A DNA stretch of 64,000 nucleotides, from assembly GCA_019095985.1 (NCBI GenBank), contig CM032659.1, positions 14,812,379-14,876,378 on the forward strand, written 5' to 3'. The stretch is from Streblospio benedicti. Lineage: Eukaryota > Annelida > Polychaeta > Spionida > Spionidae. The notes beneath the pieces are model-generated. The model was not told the DNA's origin. It did not search any database and was given only the letters and a program-made list of their open reading frames with translations. Positions 21,001 through 30,799 of the stretch are shown one piece after another. Numbering within the stretch: position 1 is the first letter of the stretch; every line of letters starts with the position of its first letter. The translations under genes and the position numbers were made by a program.

Positions 21001-23935
21001 TACAATGACGAGAAGTTGCGGCTTTCAGCTGGAGTAGGGAGCACCAATGTGTGGCACATCCTGCCTAACAAGGAAGAACACGTAAATCAGCTGCAATATC
21101 ACTCTCAACGAGAGGCCAATGATTTCACTTTTAGCGTTATTGGTGAAGTAAATACACATACCAATTTTCACATAATTTGTACTATACAAGTATGTAAGTC
21201 TTTAGAAGTTTTATTTGTTTAAGATTGGTTTATGACACTCTCTCTGTGGGGCTTCTCTCCAAAAACATGGTATTTGTAGCTTTGCCTATGATACGATTCT
21301 TCAACCCACTAGGTCAAAAGCTGGGATGCTGTAATGTGAGAATGCTAGCAATTGTCAGTGTAGTGAAGTCAACTGCATTTAGACATTACATTTATATAAT
21401 ATATGATTAGTCAACGTTTCTTTCAATTAGAGCTATTTATAGAGGTATTTATTTATTAGTACTAATTTATCAGATATAAGGTAATTCAGCATTAGAATCA
21501 TTAGGCCATTCTACAGTTCATGTTCATTGTAGTCACATATATTTTTTAAAACATTGAGTTTACTGACACGTCCAAGATACTATTACAAAAATATTGAAAT
21601 TAGTACACACAGACTCATTGGTAATTGATTATTTTTTCTCTGTATGGATTTTTCAAACATCAATGCTTAATTGTGTATTTTTTGTTGGTTTTTAGACTTA
21701 AAACCTTTAGAATTAAACCATATCTTGAATATTGTCACCAATCATTTCATTATCACAGATTTTTCACTCTGGGAACTCAAATCATGGTTACAAGGAAGTA
21801 AAATCTTTGATAATGTCATTAGTGGAATCCACAAGTAACCTCCATTGAAAGTTATTTCCTTGCTGTACATGTAATTGCTTTACATAAATACAGGACTGCT
21901 CGCTGTTTGGTAACCAGATGCCTGATTGCACCTTCCCCCCACTGGCGTACGGCACCACATTGTACTCTGGACAGTCAGTCCGCGACCGTGAGGCCATCGT
22001 GGCTCGCTGCTTCGACGTCTGTATTCTCATTGAGGGTAAGCCAATACTATGATGATCCAAATGGCCATAGGGTTTTCAGTTAAAAACATCAGTTCATGGG
22101 CAGTGCTTTCTTCGTAACGTGTTTTTACATTTGAATTTAGACTGGTCGTAATTTTGATGTGTTGTAATTTGGGAGATGGGCTTTGGATAGTTATTCATGT
22201 ATATTGTTGCGGCGTACACAATCTAGTTTAGTATGCACATGATAAACCAAATTAAGACCAGCATACTTGTATGCCGCTTTAAACATTTTAAGAGGGTGTG
22301 ATAAATTTAATAATGAAAGAATATGATAAATACAGGGTGTTAAGTTCCCGTATATTTCTACTTTTTGGAACTTTTAATTTTGTCCCATTTTATAAACAAT
22401 TTTCTGATTTTTCCTAGGCGATGGATACAAGGAAAAAACACGATCCCAGAATGCACCTAAAAGCTGAAGTTTCAGACAAACAACATCCTCAATAAAAAAA
22501 ACTAATGAACAGCCATCCACATGTACAAATGAATTAACTTCTTCACCAGCAGAGCTACAAATCGGTGTTTATCCGCTAACCATTTACATAAAGTTATCAC
22601 CTCTATAACAACACCATAATAGTGGTTCAATTGGCTCTATGCAAAGACATTTATTGAGACTATTGAGTAGAGTCGCCTACTGAATTTCCACCGTTGGTCA
22701 CTGAGGTTCATTTTTAGTCTAACGTGCTGTTCCAATTACTGGAAACTTCCCATAGAATATGGAAATGCATGTAAATTGCTGCAATTGTTTTTAATGTTGC
22801 TGTTTCAAAATGGCATGAAAGTCCAGTGACTGTTGTTTCTGTTGCCCAGGTGGTCCGGGCGCTGCCCATGAGGCAGAGCAGTTCGTGTGGAACGACCGCA
22901 TCGTGGTTCCTATTTCCGTTACGGGAGGTGCTGCAGGCGGGAAGTTCAACGTACCCACAGAAATATTCACCGTAAGTTGGCTGCATTTTATTCTTATTAT
23001 GCATTGGAAAGCAATTTGATGCCCTGATTCGTATTTCGAGTTTGATTGATGTGAGTGCGCGGCTCTCATGGTATTACTGTAGCAGGTGCCGCGGGGAGTG
23101 TCTGCGGTCGACTGGGGCATTCTCTCCAACGAGGCGGCTACAGCAGACGACATTGGGCAGGCCGTGGGGCGCATCGTGGCCGCTCTCCACATGCGCATCG
23201 CCCAGGTACTTCTTCTGCATTATAGATTCATCATCTTCTTCAGCATTTGCGGGGCTCTTTTACTCCTCTAGGGTGCTGTACAGGTTAATGACTACATCAC
23301 ATTTTTCCCTTCTATGCATCTCTAACTGCCACTATGTCCAAATCCCAGGCCATTTATAATCTTTCTTGGTGTTCCTTTTCCAAACTTTTTCAAATAGCCT
23401 TACGATAATGGTTGGCTAGGAGTCCTAATGTCCCCAACATTGAGGAAGACCTGCCACCTTTTAGAACAGTAATGACATCACACCATTATCATTTTGAGTG
23501 CACATTTTCATTTATTCATAAAATACTACATGGTATATAGACTATAGTAAATACTCAACTTTACAAACGAAACGAATTTTATGTCTCTATACTATGCGCA
23601 AAAACTATAAAATTACTGTGTTGTGTGTTTTCAAAAACTAGCAAATTTAATCAGAAATGCTCCAACCTCTGATAGGCTCTATTGTATCAATAATCACAAG
23701 GACAGTATATCACTAAGATCTGATGTTTTTCCCTTCTGTCACCCAGGAGACGACCCCTCCCAACCAGGATTCTGGAGAGTTTACATCTCTGGTCTCCTCA
23801 TCATCGTCCCCGGTTTCCCGCAAGCGGCGAAGGCACGCATCAATGCTGCCGCCTGGAGAGAGGCGTCTGTCCAAGCGACGGCTGGCGAGGGCAGACACAA
23901 TGCAGCTCTTCTCTTCACAGGGATCGTCAGCGTGA
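11959..23935 (+). CDS. TIR-TIR-SLOG protein gene (5' end not found)
   Basis: Fifteen exons with consensus splice sites and compatible phases, except one junction, encode about 684 visible residues. Counting from the first visible exon: residues 1-125, TIR domain 1 lacking its first strand and helix; about 140-305, TIR-like domain 2; 306-369, Ser/Asn/Ala-rich linker; 407-622, a SLOG (LOG/TRPM-type) Rossmann domain; 623-684, a basic Ser/Arg-rich tail with KRRRH and SKRRLAR that could be a nuclear signal. TIR domains either assemble signalling complexes or hydrolyse/cyclise NAD+; SLOG domains bind NAD+-derived nucleotides such as ADP-ribose in TRPM channels and cyclic ADP-ribose isomers in bacterial ThsA. 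No signal peptide or membrane segment is visible, so a cytosolic innate-immune or NAD+-signalling role is inferred. A first exon should lie before 11,959 but was not found. Exon 6 to 7 breaks frame by one base. Introns hold piggyBac-like and TA-type elements. Confidence 0.85.
12280..12412 (+). CDS. TIR-SLOG exon 2: TIR1 C-terminal half
   Basis: Acceptor TTTCTATCAG, donor GTATGT. Reads VKLADVLSKFILPVSFV, LWPPRCLAIQFATTQFI, SSDWT. The ILPV strand followed by WPP...L is the TIR strand D/E region. Confidence 0.85.
12489..13731. mobile_element. piggyBac-like non-autonomous element in intron 2
   Basis: Flanked by TTAA on both sides (12,485-12,488; 13,732-13,735), with ends CCCTCTTGACGCC and, as reverse complement, CCCGCTTAGTGCC. 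TTAA duplications and CCC starts are the piggyBac signature. Next to the right end the motif GGCGCATATATGCGCC recurs. The interior (about 12,590-13,145) is shared with the element at 10,428-11,691. No transposase frame. Confidence 0.7.
13808..14585. mobile_element. TA-flanked MITE (Tc1/mariner-like) in intron 2
   Basis: Ends CAGAGAGCACAGTAATT and AATTACTGTGCTCTCTG form inverted repeats flanked by TA on each side. Inner copies of GGTCGT...CGGACGACC extend the symmetry. 778 bp, no transposase. Confidence 0.65.
14649..14806 (+). CDS. TIR-SLOG exon 3: end of TIR1 and charged linker
   Basis: Acceptor CCTCAG, donor GTCAGT; the split codon from exon 2 gives Asp. Very acidic start (DPDEDEVV) then AWEEDDLQRVAEEINNRL, which fits the last TIR helix, then a polar linker. 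Confidence 0.85.
15883..15999 (+). CDS. TIR-SLOG exon 4: start of TIR2
   Basis: 39 codons, phase 0. Ends GKPLVVIINHPKQHHF, matching the first TIR strand and the start of helix A of a second domain. Confidence 0.8.
16251..16374 (+). CDS. TIR-SLOG exon 5: TIR2 helix A to BB region
   Basis: Reads ARALVSFLEDEGMEAWCSSD, then LGDGEETGASQLQQATAET. The LVSFLEDEGMEAWCSS order is a TIR helix followed by strand B. Donor GTACAC. Confidence 0.85.
16755..16907 (+). CDS. TIR-SLOG exon 6: TIR2 middle; frame conflict at its end
   Basis: Acceptor TTTACCAG; frame reads MAQFQQKADEAGVVVFVLSKAFAASR. The family expectation after SR is a short Cys/Ser-Gln-Gln segment leading into exon 7, and the DNA does hold TCACAGCAGCAG|GTTTGA, but shifted by one base from the upstream frame. 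Either a base is surplus in the assembly near 16,890 or the true donor differs. Both GT sites tried leave one spare base while exon 7 is phase 0. Confidence 0.7.
17465..17569 (+). CDS. TIR-SLOG exon 7: TIR2 C-terminal part
   Basis: 35 codons, VFYCEQRKRVLPLQFEDF then PGWLSMLIGTGDRFV. KRVLPL corresponds to KFILPV in TIR1. Aligning the two places Gln of the QQQ run, not Glu, at the catalytic position. Confidence 0.85.
18342..18533 (+). CDS. TIR-SLOG exon 8: low-complexity linker
   Basis: 64 codons, phase 0 at both ends. Composition is Ser/Asn/Ala rich (KLSSSSNNSNNAP, SSGAAAAASKEQ), with CAG/AGC-type codon runs that could be length-variable. Confidence 0.85.
19713..19790. repeat. half copy of the TACCAA-GGAACCAAA hairpin family
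   Basis: Begins TACCAATAGGAACCAAAT and contains CTTGTTATCTCAACAACTTCATCAGGCT, as in the elements at 31,340-31,458 and 35,729-35,830. Lies in intron 8 of the TIR-SLOG gene. Confidence 0.5.
19856..19966 (+). CDS. TIR-SLOG exon 9: basic helical segment
   Basis: 37 codons: DSRYTDYRRHLLRRLRAAL, then an acidic stretch EEGSEQRIDDA. Sits between linker and SLOG domain; acceptor CCCCCAG, donor GTGAGT. Confidence 0.85.
20489..20583 (+). CDS. TIR-SLOG exon 10: start of SLOG domain
   Basis: Reads AEFFVYVAGGTKFYSKQSAD, the first strand and glycine loop (V.VAGGT.F) of a LOG/SLOG Rossmann fold. Confidence 0.85.
20913..21081 (+). CDS. TIR-SLOG exon 11: SLOG helix and second glycine loop
   Basis: Continues REIGKNLAALPLV, then LSTGGFYGVGSAIGQSY and NVWHILPNKEEH. 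STGG..GVG..I corresponds to the YGGG..G.MG loop of LOG proteins. I ended the exon at GAACAC|GTAAAT because it is in phase with the next exon; the frame stays open to 21,222, so a longer read-through form is possible. Confidence 0.8.
21894..22035 (+). CDS. TIR-SLOG exon 12: SLOG R-x-R region
   Basis: Acceptor AATACAG, donor GTAAGC. Ends SVRDREAIVARCFDVCILIEG. In LOG proteins the matching segment (M..RK..M...DA.I.LPGG) supplies the catalytic arginine; an Arg is present here. Confidence 0.85.
22850..22971 (+). CDS. TIR-SLOG exon 13: SLOG GGxGxxxE motif
   Basis: With the last residues of exon 12 it reads LIEGGPGAAHEAEQF, the counterpart of PGGxGTxxE in LOG/SLOG proteins, followed by IVVPISVTGGAAGG, the next strand and loop. 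Confidence 0.9.
23086..23205 (+). CDS. TIR-SLOG exon 14: end of SLOG domain
   Basis: 40 codons: VDWGILSNEAATADDIGQAV then GRIVAALHMRIAQ, the C-terminal helices. Phase 0 both ends. Confidence 0.85.
23747..23935 (+). CDS. TIR-SLOG exon 15: basic C-terminal tail and stop
   Basis: 62 codons and TGA. Ser-rich start (TSLVSSSSSPVS), then RKRRRH and SKRRLARAD, a possible bipartite nuclear signal; ends SSQGSSA. Confidence 0.85.
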   Translation, partial: ETTPPNQDSGEFTSLVSSSSSPVSRKRRRHASMLPPGERRLSKRRLARADTMQLFSSQGSSA

Positions 23936-25644
23936 CGAACAAGAGCCGCTACCAAGGGGTTTAGTGTATTTAGATTAGACCAAACATTTATGTAAAATCA
24001 TATGGGCTTTGACACGAGTTAGTGTTTACATTGGCATCTTAAATAGAGCTATCTTTGGATGCAATAATCTGTGTTTGTGTTTGCGCCTTTACCTGAGGAG
24101 GCTCATGCAGGTGGATCGTTGCATTTCGTTTGTTTCATGATGTGAAAATCCATCAGTCATAATAATTCACTCTTTACACATGTCACATCTTGTAAAATAC
24201 CTTGAACATCATATCACTTAACACCCTGTATTTAGTATATATAAAGAATACGCTAATCATTCACATAAAAAACATGTGAGTGTTGATTTTCAAACGTGGT
24301 TGATTCAGAATTACGGATTTTATACGAGTGGGTACTATTATGATGATCTGTAAATAGTGCTGATATTTGACACAATCCAATATTGATGATGAGCCTCTGC
24401 ACATTACCACCAGCCCTTCCACTTGTTTGTAAAATTCTAATATAAGAATTTGATAGTTTTCGTAGGTAGAGAAGTGGAGCAAATAGAATAGGAAAGTACT
24501 TATTCCGATGTTTTACTCTTGTCAAAACAGTGATGATTCAGATGACTTCAAGCTGTGGCAAACTGCTACTGATATTGGTGCATTTTTAAGGTGAATCAGA
24601 TGCTAAGACATCTTTACTTCAAAAATAGTGGAGTAAAGATCTATGATTTGTTTTTTATTGTTTTGTTTTTTTCTTTTTTTGTTAGTAGATTTGTTGTCGG
24701 TCATTAATGGAATATTACCATTTATTATAATGTAAGCAATTAGGAATTTGTGTGTACGGATATCTAAATTCGCACTGTGACCTCTCAATGAAGATCTTTT
24801 TCGATTAATTATTGTTCGTATGACAAGTATGTATCTGGGTATTTTAATCTGATGTACATATACAATATTTCTTGAACATTTTTTCAATTGTGCGAAATTT
24901 TTATTTCACTGTTATTATGCACAAACAATTGGCAAGATATAATGATTAATGAATGTTCATTCCTGAACACACAACTTTTGGCTAATTACCATATATAGCA
25001 AATCAGACACAGCAACATATTTTAGGTCTAAATTACTTACATGTATAATGATGTCCATAGTGACTACATGTATTCAACACACGTTAAAATTATGTATTTG
25101 TAATTTCACTGAGAATTTATGAAATGTTGTGGAAAGATTTACACAAGGATTATGTATGTACATGTATGTAATAAAAAGTCATAATACAAAATTTTAACAC
25201 CTGCTGTACTATAAAGTGTGTGTATTCAAGCACATCTTTCATACATGTATATTACATGTACATGTATATGAACATGTATGTACAAAAAAATGTGAAAAAT
25301 AATTAAATGCTTGTATGTGAAATGTTGATATTGTATCGCTGTTCACAGTTGACAATCTGAATGAATATATCCTTGCTTTCTCCAAAACAGTTAAATTTGT
25401 TCACACGAATAGCACATTGAGTATTGTATATCAAGAAACATGTATGTCATATATTGACATTGGATTCTCACAGTGACAAATAGTGAAGAATTTTAAGCCT
25501 CATTTTGTGACATGTATGTGTCTATTTACATCATTGCTAAACTATGATAATTAGATTTTTCAATCAGAAACTGCCTTTATTGATGTCTTCATTCGTGATC
25601 GTGTCTAATTTGCTTTTTTTTTTGAGACTATTTATTTTAGATAT
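23936..25644 (+). other. 3' flank/UTR of TIR-SLOG gene, no further gene
   Basis: AT-rich with scattered ACATGTACATGTAT-type words (25,150-25,280). An AATAAA at 25,170-25,175 is one possible polyadenylation signal; nothing decides the transcript end. Confidence 0.4.
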
Positions 25645-26052
25645 TTACAATTATTGATTTGATATAAAAATTATTAAAAATGCCTTTAGATGTGCAAATC
25701 AGGTTTTTGACGTATGTTATCTCTATGCGCCATTAGTTACACACAATTACATGTACCAAGTCATAAGTATTTGGTGAACTTTATACCAGTACCATCTACC
25801 TCAAAGAAGAATTTTCTTTAACTAGTGTACAGTGGATTTATGAATTTTTCATCTTAGTCATGAGAGAAAAGCGTATTATAAGTTTTACTTTTTAATTTAT
25901 GATTTTGATAAACTTTATCTTTATTTACACCATGCTTAATATCTACAAGGAAAAAAATGTTGGTTCTGTAGTGTTTTGAAATTTTGACTTTTTATCCAAA
26001 TAAAAAGATATTGTGTTAAATTTGGTGATTGATTAGCTCAAAGTATAGATTT

Positions 26053-26146
26053 GCTCGCCAGCACTCCTTCAGACCTTAGCAGATTGTCACGTCACTAAAA
26101 TGTACGAGTGACGGACTGCTAACGTGTGACTGAGTGCTGGCGAGTG
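26053..26146. repeat. hairpin insertion found only in copy A
   Basis: CTCGCCAGCACTC and GAGTGCTGGCGAG form the ends of an imperfect hairpin with inner CTTAGCAG/CTGCTAA arms. Copy B is uninterrupted at the matching place (about 34,165), so this arrived after the duplication. Confidence 0.65.
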
Positions 26147-26149
26147 CAT

Positions 26150-27931
26150 CTACTACTTAGTTGTTTTATAGCATGTACAGTATTTCACTTAAATTCATAG
26201 CATAGTCATAAAAGAGGTATTTTTATTTACAAGTGTACTTTGAATCTGTTGTACAGTAAAATCTATGGGAAACAAAAACATTGTGATATCAAGAATAAAT
26301 TAAGAAGGAAGATTTGTCTTTTTACATGTTTGTGTTCATGCTTTCTTCATGCAAGACCCATAAATGTGTAACCCCAACATCAAAAGCCGATAAATCAATT
26401 TAACCTGATATGACGACATCACCCATCTACCAGTTCACCTCACATCTTTGAGACACATTTTTACATCAAAGTGGTATCAGTTTTGGTCAATACTAATTCA
26501 TATGTATTCCCTATTTATATTTGCATTTGCCCGAAACTATGGTCAACGAGATGTTTGCAATGAATAGAAATACAGATTTTATCTGGTGATATATTTGCAT
26601 TTCATGATTAGAAATACAAATAGCTATGAATGAAGTCATTCAATATACTATGGTCTACAACATACAGACCATATCTATATCTCCAAAAAAAACTGTATAG
26701 GAACATTTACAAATCATGTTGTTTAGCCATAGTCTATGGGTATCGCCGAGATGATTGTCAAACACATGGCGATGCATGTGATTCATGTTCAAAAATAAAC
26801 TATTTAGTTAAAACAATTACCCAGATTTATATATACGAGGTGGAATTGCATATTACTGCAGATTATTTCCATCAGAATTATACATTAATAAGACAACCGT
26901 GTGTTGATGTTTTTTCAAATGATCGATAGTATAACAGAGTGGAGATTAGTCACTTGTCACTTGCATGTTGTAATTTGCAGAGGTTTACTGACAACTTAAA
27001 ATTATCATAGACACATAAGACACTTAAAATTTGATGCAGATTTTATTTCTACACTTTCAGTTCATACTTTTTACATTTGGAAAGAAATGTCCATTGATCC
27101 CATCACATGGTCGTAATGTTCTTTGATATGCTGTCAAATCCACTACGATTGTGTTGACCATTTTGACTAGCAAAGTTTGATAATCGAATGTCCTGCTATT
27201 TCATAATAATTGGTATGGTTAGAAACGCACACTTCTGTAGATTACATACATAGTAATAAAATATTTTTGGGACAGGTATGGATGAGATACTGACATATTT
27301 GACCGAACCAGCGTACGGTGAAAAAGTGATTAGGGAAGAAAAGTGTCGAACATTTTGCTTGTATTTCAGCACTTGCCATGGCTAGAAACATTTAATTAAT
27401 ACATAGTAATCTACAAAGATGCGTTTCCAACCATATAAATTATAAAATTTAGTAGCATATTTTATTACTAAACTTTGAAGGTAAAATGTGCATGATATCG
27501 AAGTGGATTTGACAAGCCGATTATCTATGCCTACAATAAATGTTATCTTGCTCAGTTTCTATCAAGACAATATTATTTATCTCATGAAAACAAGAAACTA
27601 CTCACTGTTGTTTATACATATGTGTACTATTTGATAATTTAATGTATCATATAAAGTCATATAATAAGTTTTTTGGTCATCTTCATTTCATTCACCTATG
27701 AATACTTAGTCACTTCAACCATCCCCGACGTCGCACCTGCTCGCACCTGTTCAGTATTTTTACGTCCACTATAGGAAACATAGGGCGTTACCTCTCTTAC
27801 GCTCTTTGGTGGTATGGATAAATGGCAATGTGAATTTTGGGGCATTTTGTTTTGTTTCTTGTACATTGATTAAACTGGTTTCAATATCAATATCCCAAAA
27901 TAAAAATGACTACATCTCTAGCAATGTCAGC
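26150..27931. other. no gene; sequence mostly absent from copy B
   Basis: About 26,470-27,810 has no counterpart in copy B. A 99-codon frame at 26,630-26,929 is AT-rich and unsupported. Confidence 0.4.
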
Positions 27932-28119
27932 CTAGTTGCAGGATTCACAGCATATTTCGCCTGACTGGTTCTCGCGGCAGTTGCAGTCGCCCAACACGGT
28001 CATGTACGTCTCACAGGTGTACGTCTGGCCGTTGTTCTTGGTGATGCAGTCGCCCCACGCCGCCACGTACGTCTGGCCGTTCTTGGTCATCGTGTACTGC
28101 TGGTTCCCGCACGGACACT
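27932..28119 (-). CDS. Cys-rich A exon 3: repeated GQTY/GDC module
   Basis: Acceptor GTTGCAG, stop TAG. TKNGQTYVAAWGDC is followed by TKNNGQTYTCETY...GDC, an in-exon duplication of about 16 residues relative to B. Confidence 0.85.
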
Positions 28120-30193
28120 CTGCAACACGCAAATGAAAGAGACATTAAAAGTGGCTTCTAGTAGAAGCTTCTATAACAGCCCCCTCGTAAATGACTCAAA
28201 GGCTTTCGATAAGATAAATCATTTCCATTTGTTAAAAAAAAAATCTTTAAAAGAGGGCTACCCAGCATCATTATTAGATTTCTTTCAGCTAGTATAGATA
28301 TTAAAGGTTTTCGTGTCAAATGGCTTGACCATGCATCTGTTAAATATGCATCATATAATTAAGTGCGCCGAAGAAGTGATCTTTATCCTAACATACTGAT
28401 ATACTGAATTATTATTCTGAATTATCCTTGCCCTTAATGGATATGCCCAGTGTACGATTGAGGTTTAATGGGGCCCCTGGCTTGATTCGAAGGGGGGCCC
28501 TTTGCTGAATTAAGCAGAAGTGGGCCTACATTTTCTATGGAAGAAGTGTATAAAAAATGAAAACCCTAAGGCATGGTTTCATAACCCAATCCCGCCCACC
28601 TACATCACACTTAATTATAGTTTGAATTTTTTTTTAAATGCTGAAATATACATAAAATCATCTTTTCAAATGAACGCTATTTTTTTTTCATTTTGAATTT
28701 TTCATGCCTTGAGCCCCATTCATCAATGCGTAGTTTTATAATGCATGTCCCGGTTCTGATGGTAGGATTCACTATGAATTCCAGTGGATAAATGCCACTT
28801 ATAATGTTAGGCAGGTCGCTGTTGATATTCTCAAATGGGGCCTCAAATGAACCCCATAAGCCTTAAAATCAGCTGAGCTAGTCATATTATTGGTTCTAGT
28901 TGGCTTGTCATGGCCTGAAATGTGTGTCGTATAAACCAGTGCCTACCTGGGTTGCCCGTGTAGTGCTGCCTGCACGTCTGACAACAGAGCACCGCATTCC
29001 GCCCAGAGAGGCAGCTGGTGGGCGAGAGACTGGCGCAGTTGGTGGCCACGTCACTACACTGAGGGTAACCGGCTACACGAACGGGAAAAAGCTGGCGTAA
29101 AATTGAGGCTACAAGAACTGTGAGTGGTTTACAAGAGCACACGCTTCTATGTTAGATCATGCGGCTCCTCAGTACATATATCGGTAGCTACATCTAACAT
29201 CTATAGATCACATGGAGCTGGTTCATATGAAGAAACGTCTGCTTGGATGTTGGAATCACAGCCTACTTAGTGTCTCTGAATTCTTTATTTGTGTAGTGTT
29301 AGACTATAGTATGAATATGTGAGCATTTGCTTTAGATCTACACCCCGAAAATAAGGTCTTGTCTAAAAAGGTCTTGTCTGTCTAAAAACGAGTTTGTATA
29401 AACAAACACGACAAGCGCAGGGATTATCTGAAAGTCGTCAAATTGAGACAAGGGAAAAATAATGCCTTAATCTCGTCTGAAAAAACGAAATCAAGTACAC
29501 TGTATTTTTGACTTCATACGAGAGTGTGTGTGTGTGGGGGGGGGGTTGTGTTATAAGGAAGGGGAATAAGGGAAAAAGGCCGAAAAAGAGGGATAAGGGA
29601 AAAGGGCCCCAAAAAGAGGGATAAGGGATCTCCAATTAGTAGGGGAAAAAGAACCAAAACATAGGGTTAAGGGGAAAAATGGCCAAAAAGAGGGATAAGG
29701 GAAAAAAGGGCCAAAAATGAGGGATATGGGATTTCTAGACCTCTTATAACCCCCCCCCCCCCACACACACACAGAGAGTCACGCGTTTGCATTATCAGTT
29801 CATCCTGGCTGGCTTTCCCCATATATACTATACTATATACTATATATCCATGTAAACATCACCACAATTTATATTATTGCACTTTGAACTTGGTAGATCG
29901 TTACAGAGTTGACATGTCTCACAACCATTAATAACCTATAATTTCTATTTCACCTGGACATAATTATCCAATGCACTATTTCCCGCAATTCCTCTTAAAA
30001 TGCGGCATTACAATAATCTTAAATATATTTGTATTGTCTCTAGTCCTTGGCTAAGATTTGAAATAATATCATTTAGTCACACTATAAAAACTAATACACC
30101 GCCGACCAGCACATATGTGTGTAAACCAAGCTTACCTGCTAACGTCATAAACGCGAGGGCTACTCCAACTAGACAAGCAAGTTTCAATGACAT
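27932..30193 (-). CDS. secreted cysteine-rich protein A (three exons)
   Basis: Joined exons 30,193-30,136, 29,072-28,947 and 28,119-27,932 give 123 aa. Residues 1-19 (MSLKLACLVGVALAFMTLA) are a signal peptide. Exon 2 encodes a six-cysteine module CSD.{4}NC.{7}C.{8}CCQTC, resembling ShKT and PLAC modules that end CC.[TS]C. Exon 3 encodes a second part with CPCGNQQYT, GQTY and GDC words and ends EICCESCN. Splice phases are 1-1 and all sites are consensus. The product is probably extracellular; function unknown (matrix, antimicrobial or protease-linked roles are possible for such modules). Exon 3 contains an internal repeat of TKN.GQTY...GDC absent from paralogue B. A TATA-like box lies about 55 bases before the ATG. 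Confidence 0.8.
28947..29072 (-). CDS. Cys-rich A exon 2: six-Cys module
   Basis: Acceptor CGTGTAG, donor GTAGGC; AGYPQCSDVATNCASLSPTS then CLSGRNAVLCCQTCRQHYTG. Differs from B at two residues. Confidence 0.85.
29522..29778. mobile_element. G/A-strand-biased insert with TGTG-poly(G)/poly(C)-CACA ends
   Basis: The ends are GTGTGTGTGTG plus ten G, then TTGTGTTATAAGG, and CTCTTATAA plus a run of C, then CACACACACAC, an inverted pair. The interior is almost pure purine on the + strand with about six loose copies of AGAGGGATAAGGGAAAA.GGCC. Only in copy A. Looks like a tandem array inside inverted ends; class unknown. Confidence 0.55.
30136..30193 (-). CDS. Cys-rich A exon 1: signal peptide
   Basis: ATG to GCAG|GTAAGC, 19 codons plus one base; 18 of 19 residues equal those of paralogue B. 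Confidence 0.85.
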
Positions 30194-30244
30194 TGTAGAA
30201 GGTGGTCAGAAAAAAAACAGTCTGAAATGATCAAAGAATGTAAA

Positions 30245-30250
30245 CTTATA
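30245..30250 (-). promoter_or_regulatory. TATA-like box of Cys-rich gene A
   Basis: GCTATAAGTTTAC on the minus strand, about 55 bases before the ATG, conserved at the same distance in gene B. Short 5' UTR inferred. Confidence 0.35.
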
Positions 30251-30424
30251 GCATCCTGGTTCCTTCCTTCATGATTGATATTCTTCAGGAACTAATGTTC
30301 CTAGGATAGAACATGAAAGCGTACATATATATGTAATGCTTATTTCCAATGTGGTCCATGTTTGTTTGGCAGGTTAGGTAACCAACTGAGCCCAGGGTGT
30401 ACTGGAGGGATCATACTAGCTATA

Positions 30425-30799
30425 TATTTTCACACTTTTCTCTCTCTCACGTCTTTTTAGCAAGCATATTTCTACCAACGATAGCTATAGCCGAAGACAG
30501 GTTTTACAACCCTAAGCTTCCATTTGACTATATCAAGTGGCACTGGCGGGACTCGAACTCACGACCTCAAGGTTGTGAGACCAGAATGATACCATCATCC
30601 CAAGCAGCGACCTCTGTGTTGAGATGATAACAGACCAAGTATGTAAGCTGGGGGTTACAACGGTTCAGTGTTGTAACCTTTAAACAGCTCGCTTCTTTGG
30701 ATGATGGTATCATTCTGGTAGAAATATGCTTGCTAAAAAGACGTGAGAGAGAGAGAGAAGTGTGAAAATGTGTCCGCAAGCACTGTGAAACACATATAT
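30425..30799. mobile_element. foldback tRNA-related retro-insert with 15-bp target duplication
   Basis: Flanked by ATCATACTAGCTATA on both sides (30,410-30,424; 30,800-30,814). The left arm (TTTCACACTTTTCTCTCTC...CAAGCATATTTCTACCA) is complementary to the right arm (TGGTAGAAATATGCTTG...GAAGTGTGAAAATG). The core on the minus strand reads GGTTGTGAGA...CGTGAGTTCGAGTCCCGCC, with a pol III B-box-like GTTCGAGTCC. Related to 45,190-45,551 and 38,781-38,906. A 15-bp duplication suggests LINE-driven insertion. Confidence 0.7.

Noticed and set aside
26630-26929. 99-codon + strand frame with several cysteines
   Set aside because: AT-rich, no signal peptide, no counterpart in duplication copy B, no family.
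30543-30605. Possible functional tRNA gene (B-box GTTCGAGTCC on the minus strand)
   Set aside because: No full cloverleaf or A-box at the right distance; it is the core of a repeated foldback element.
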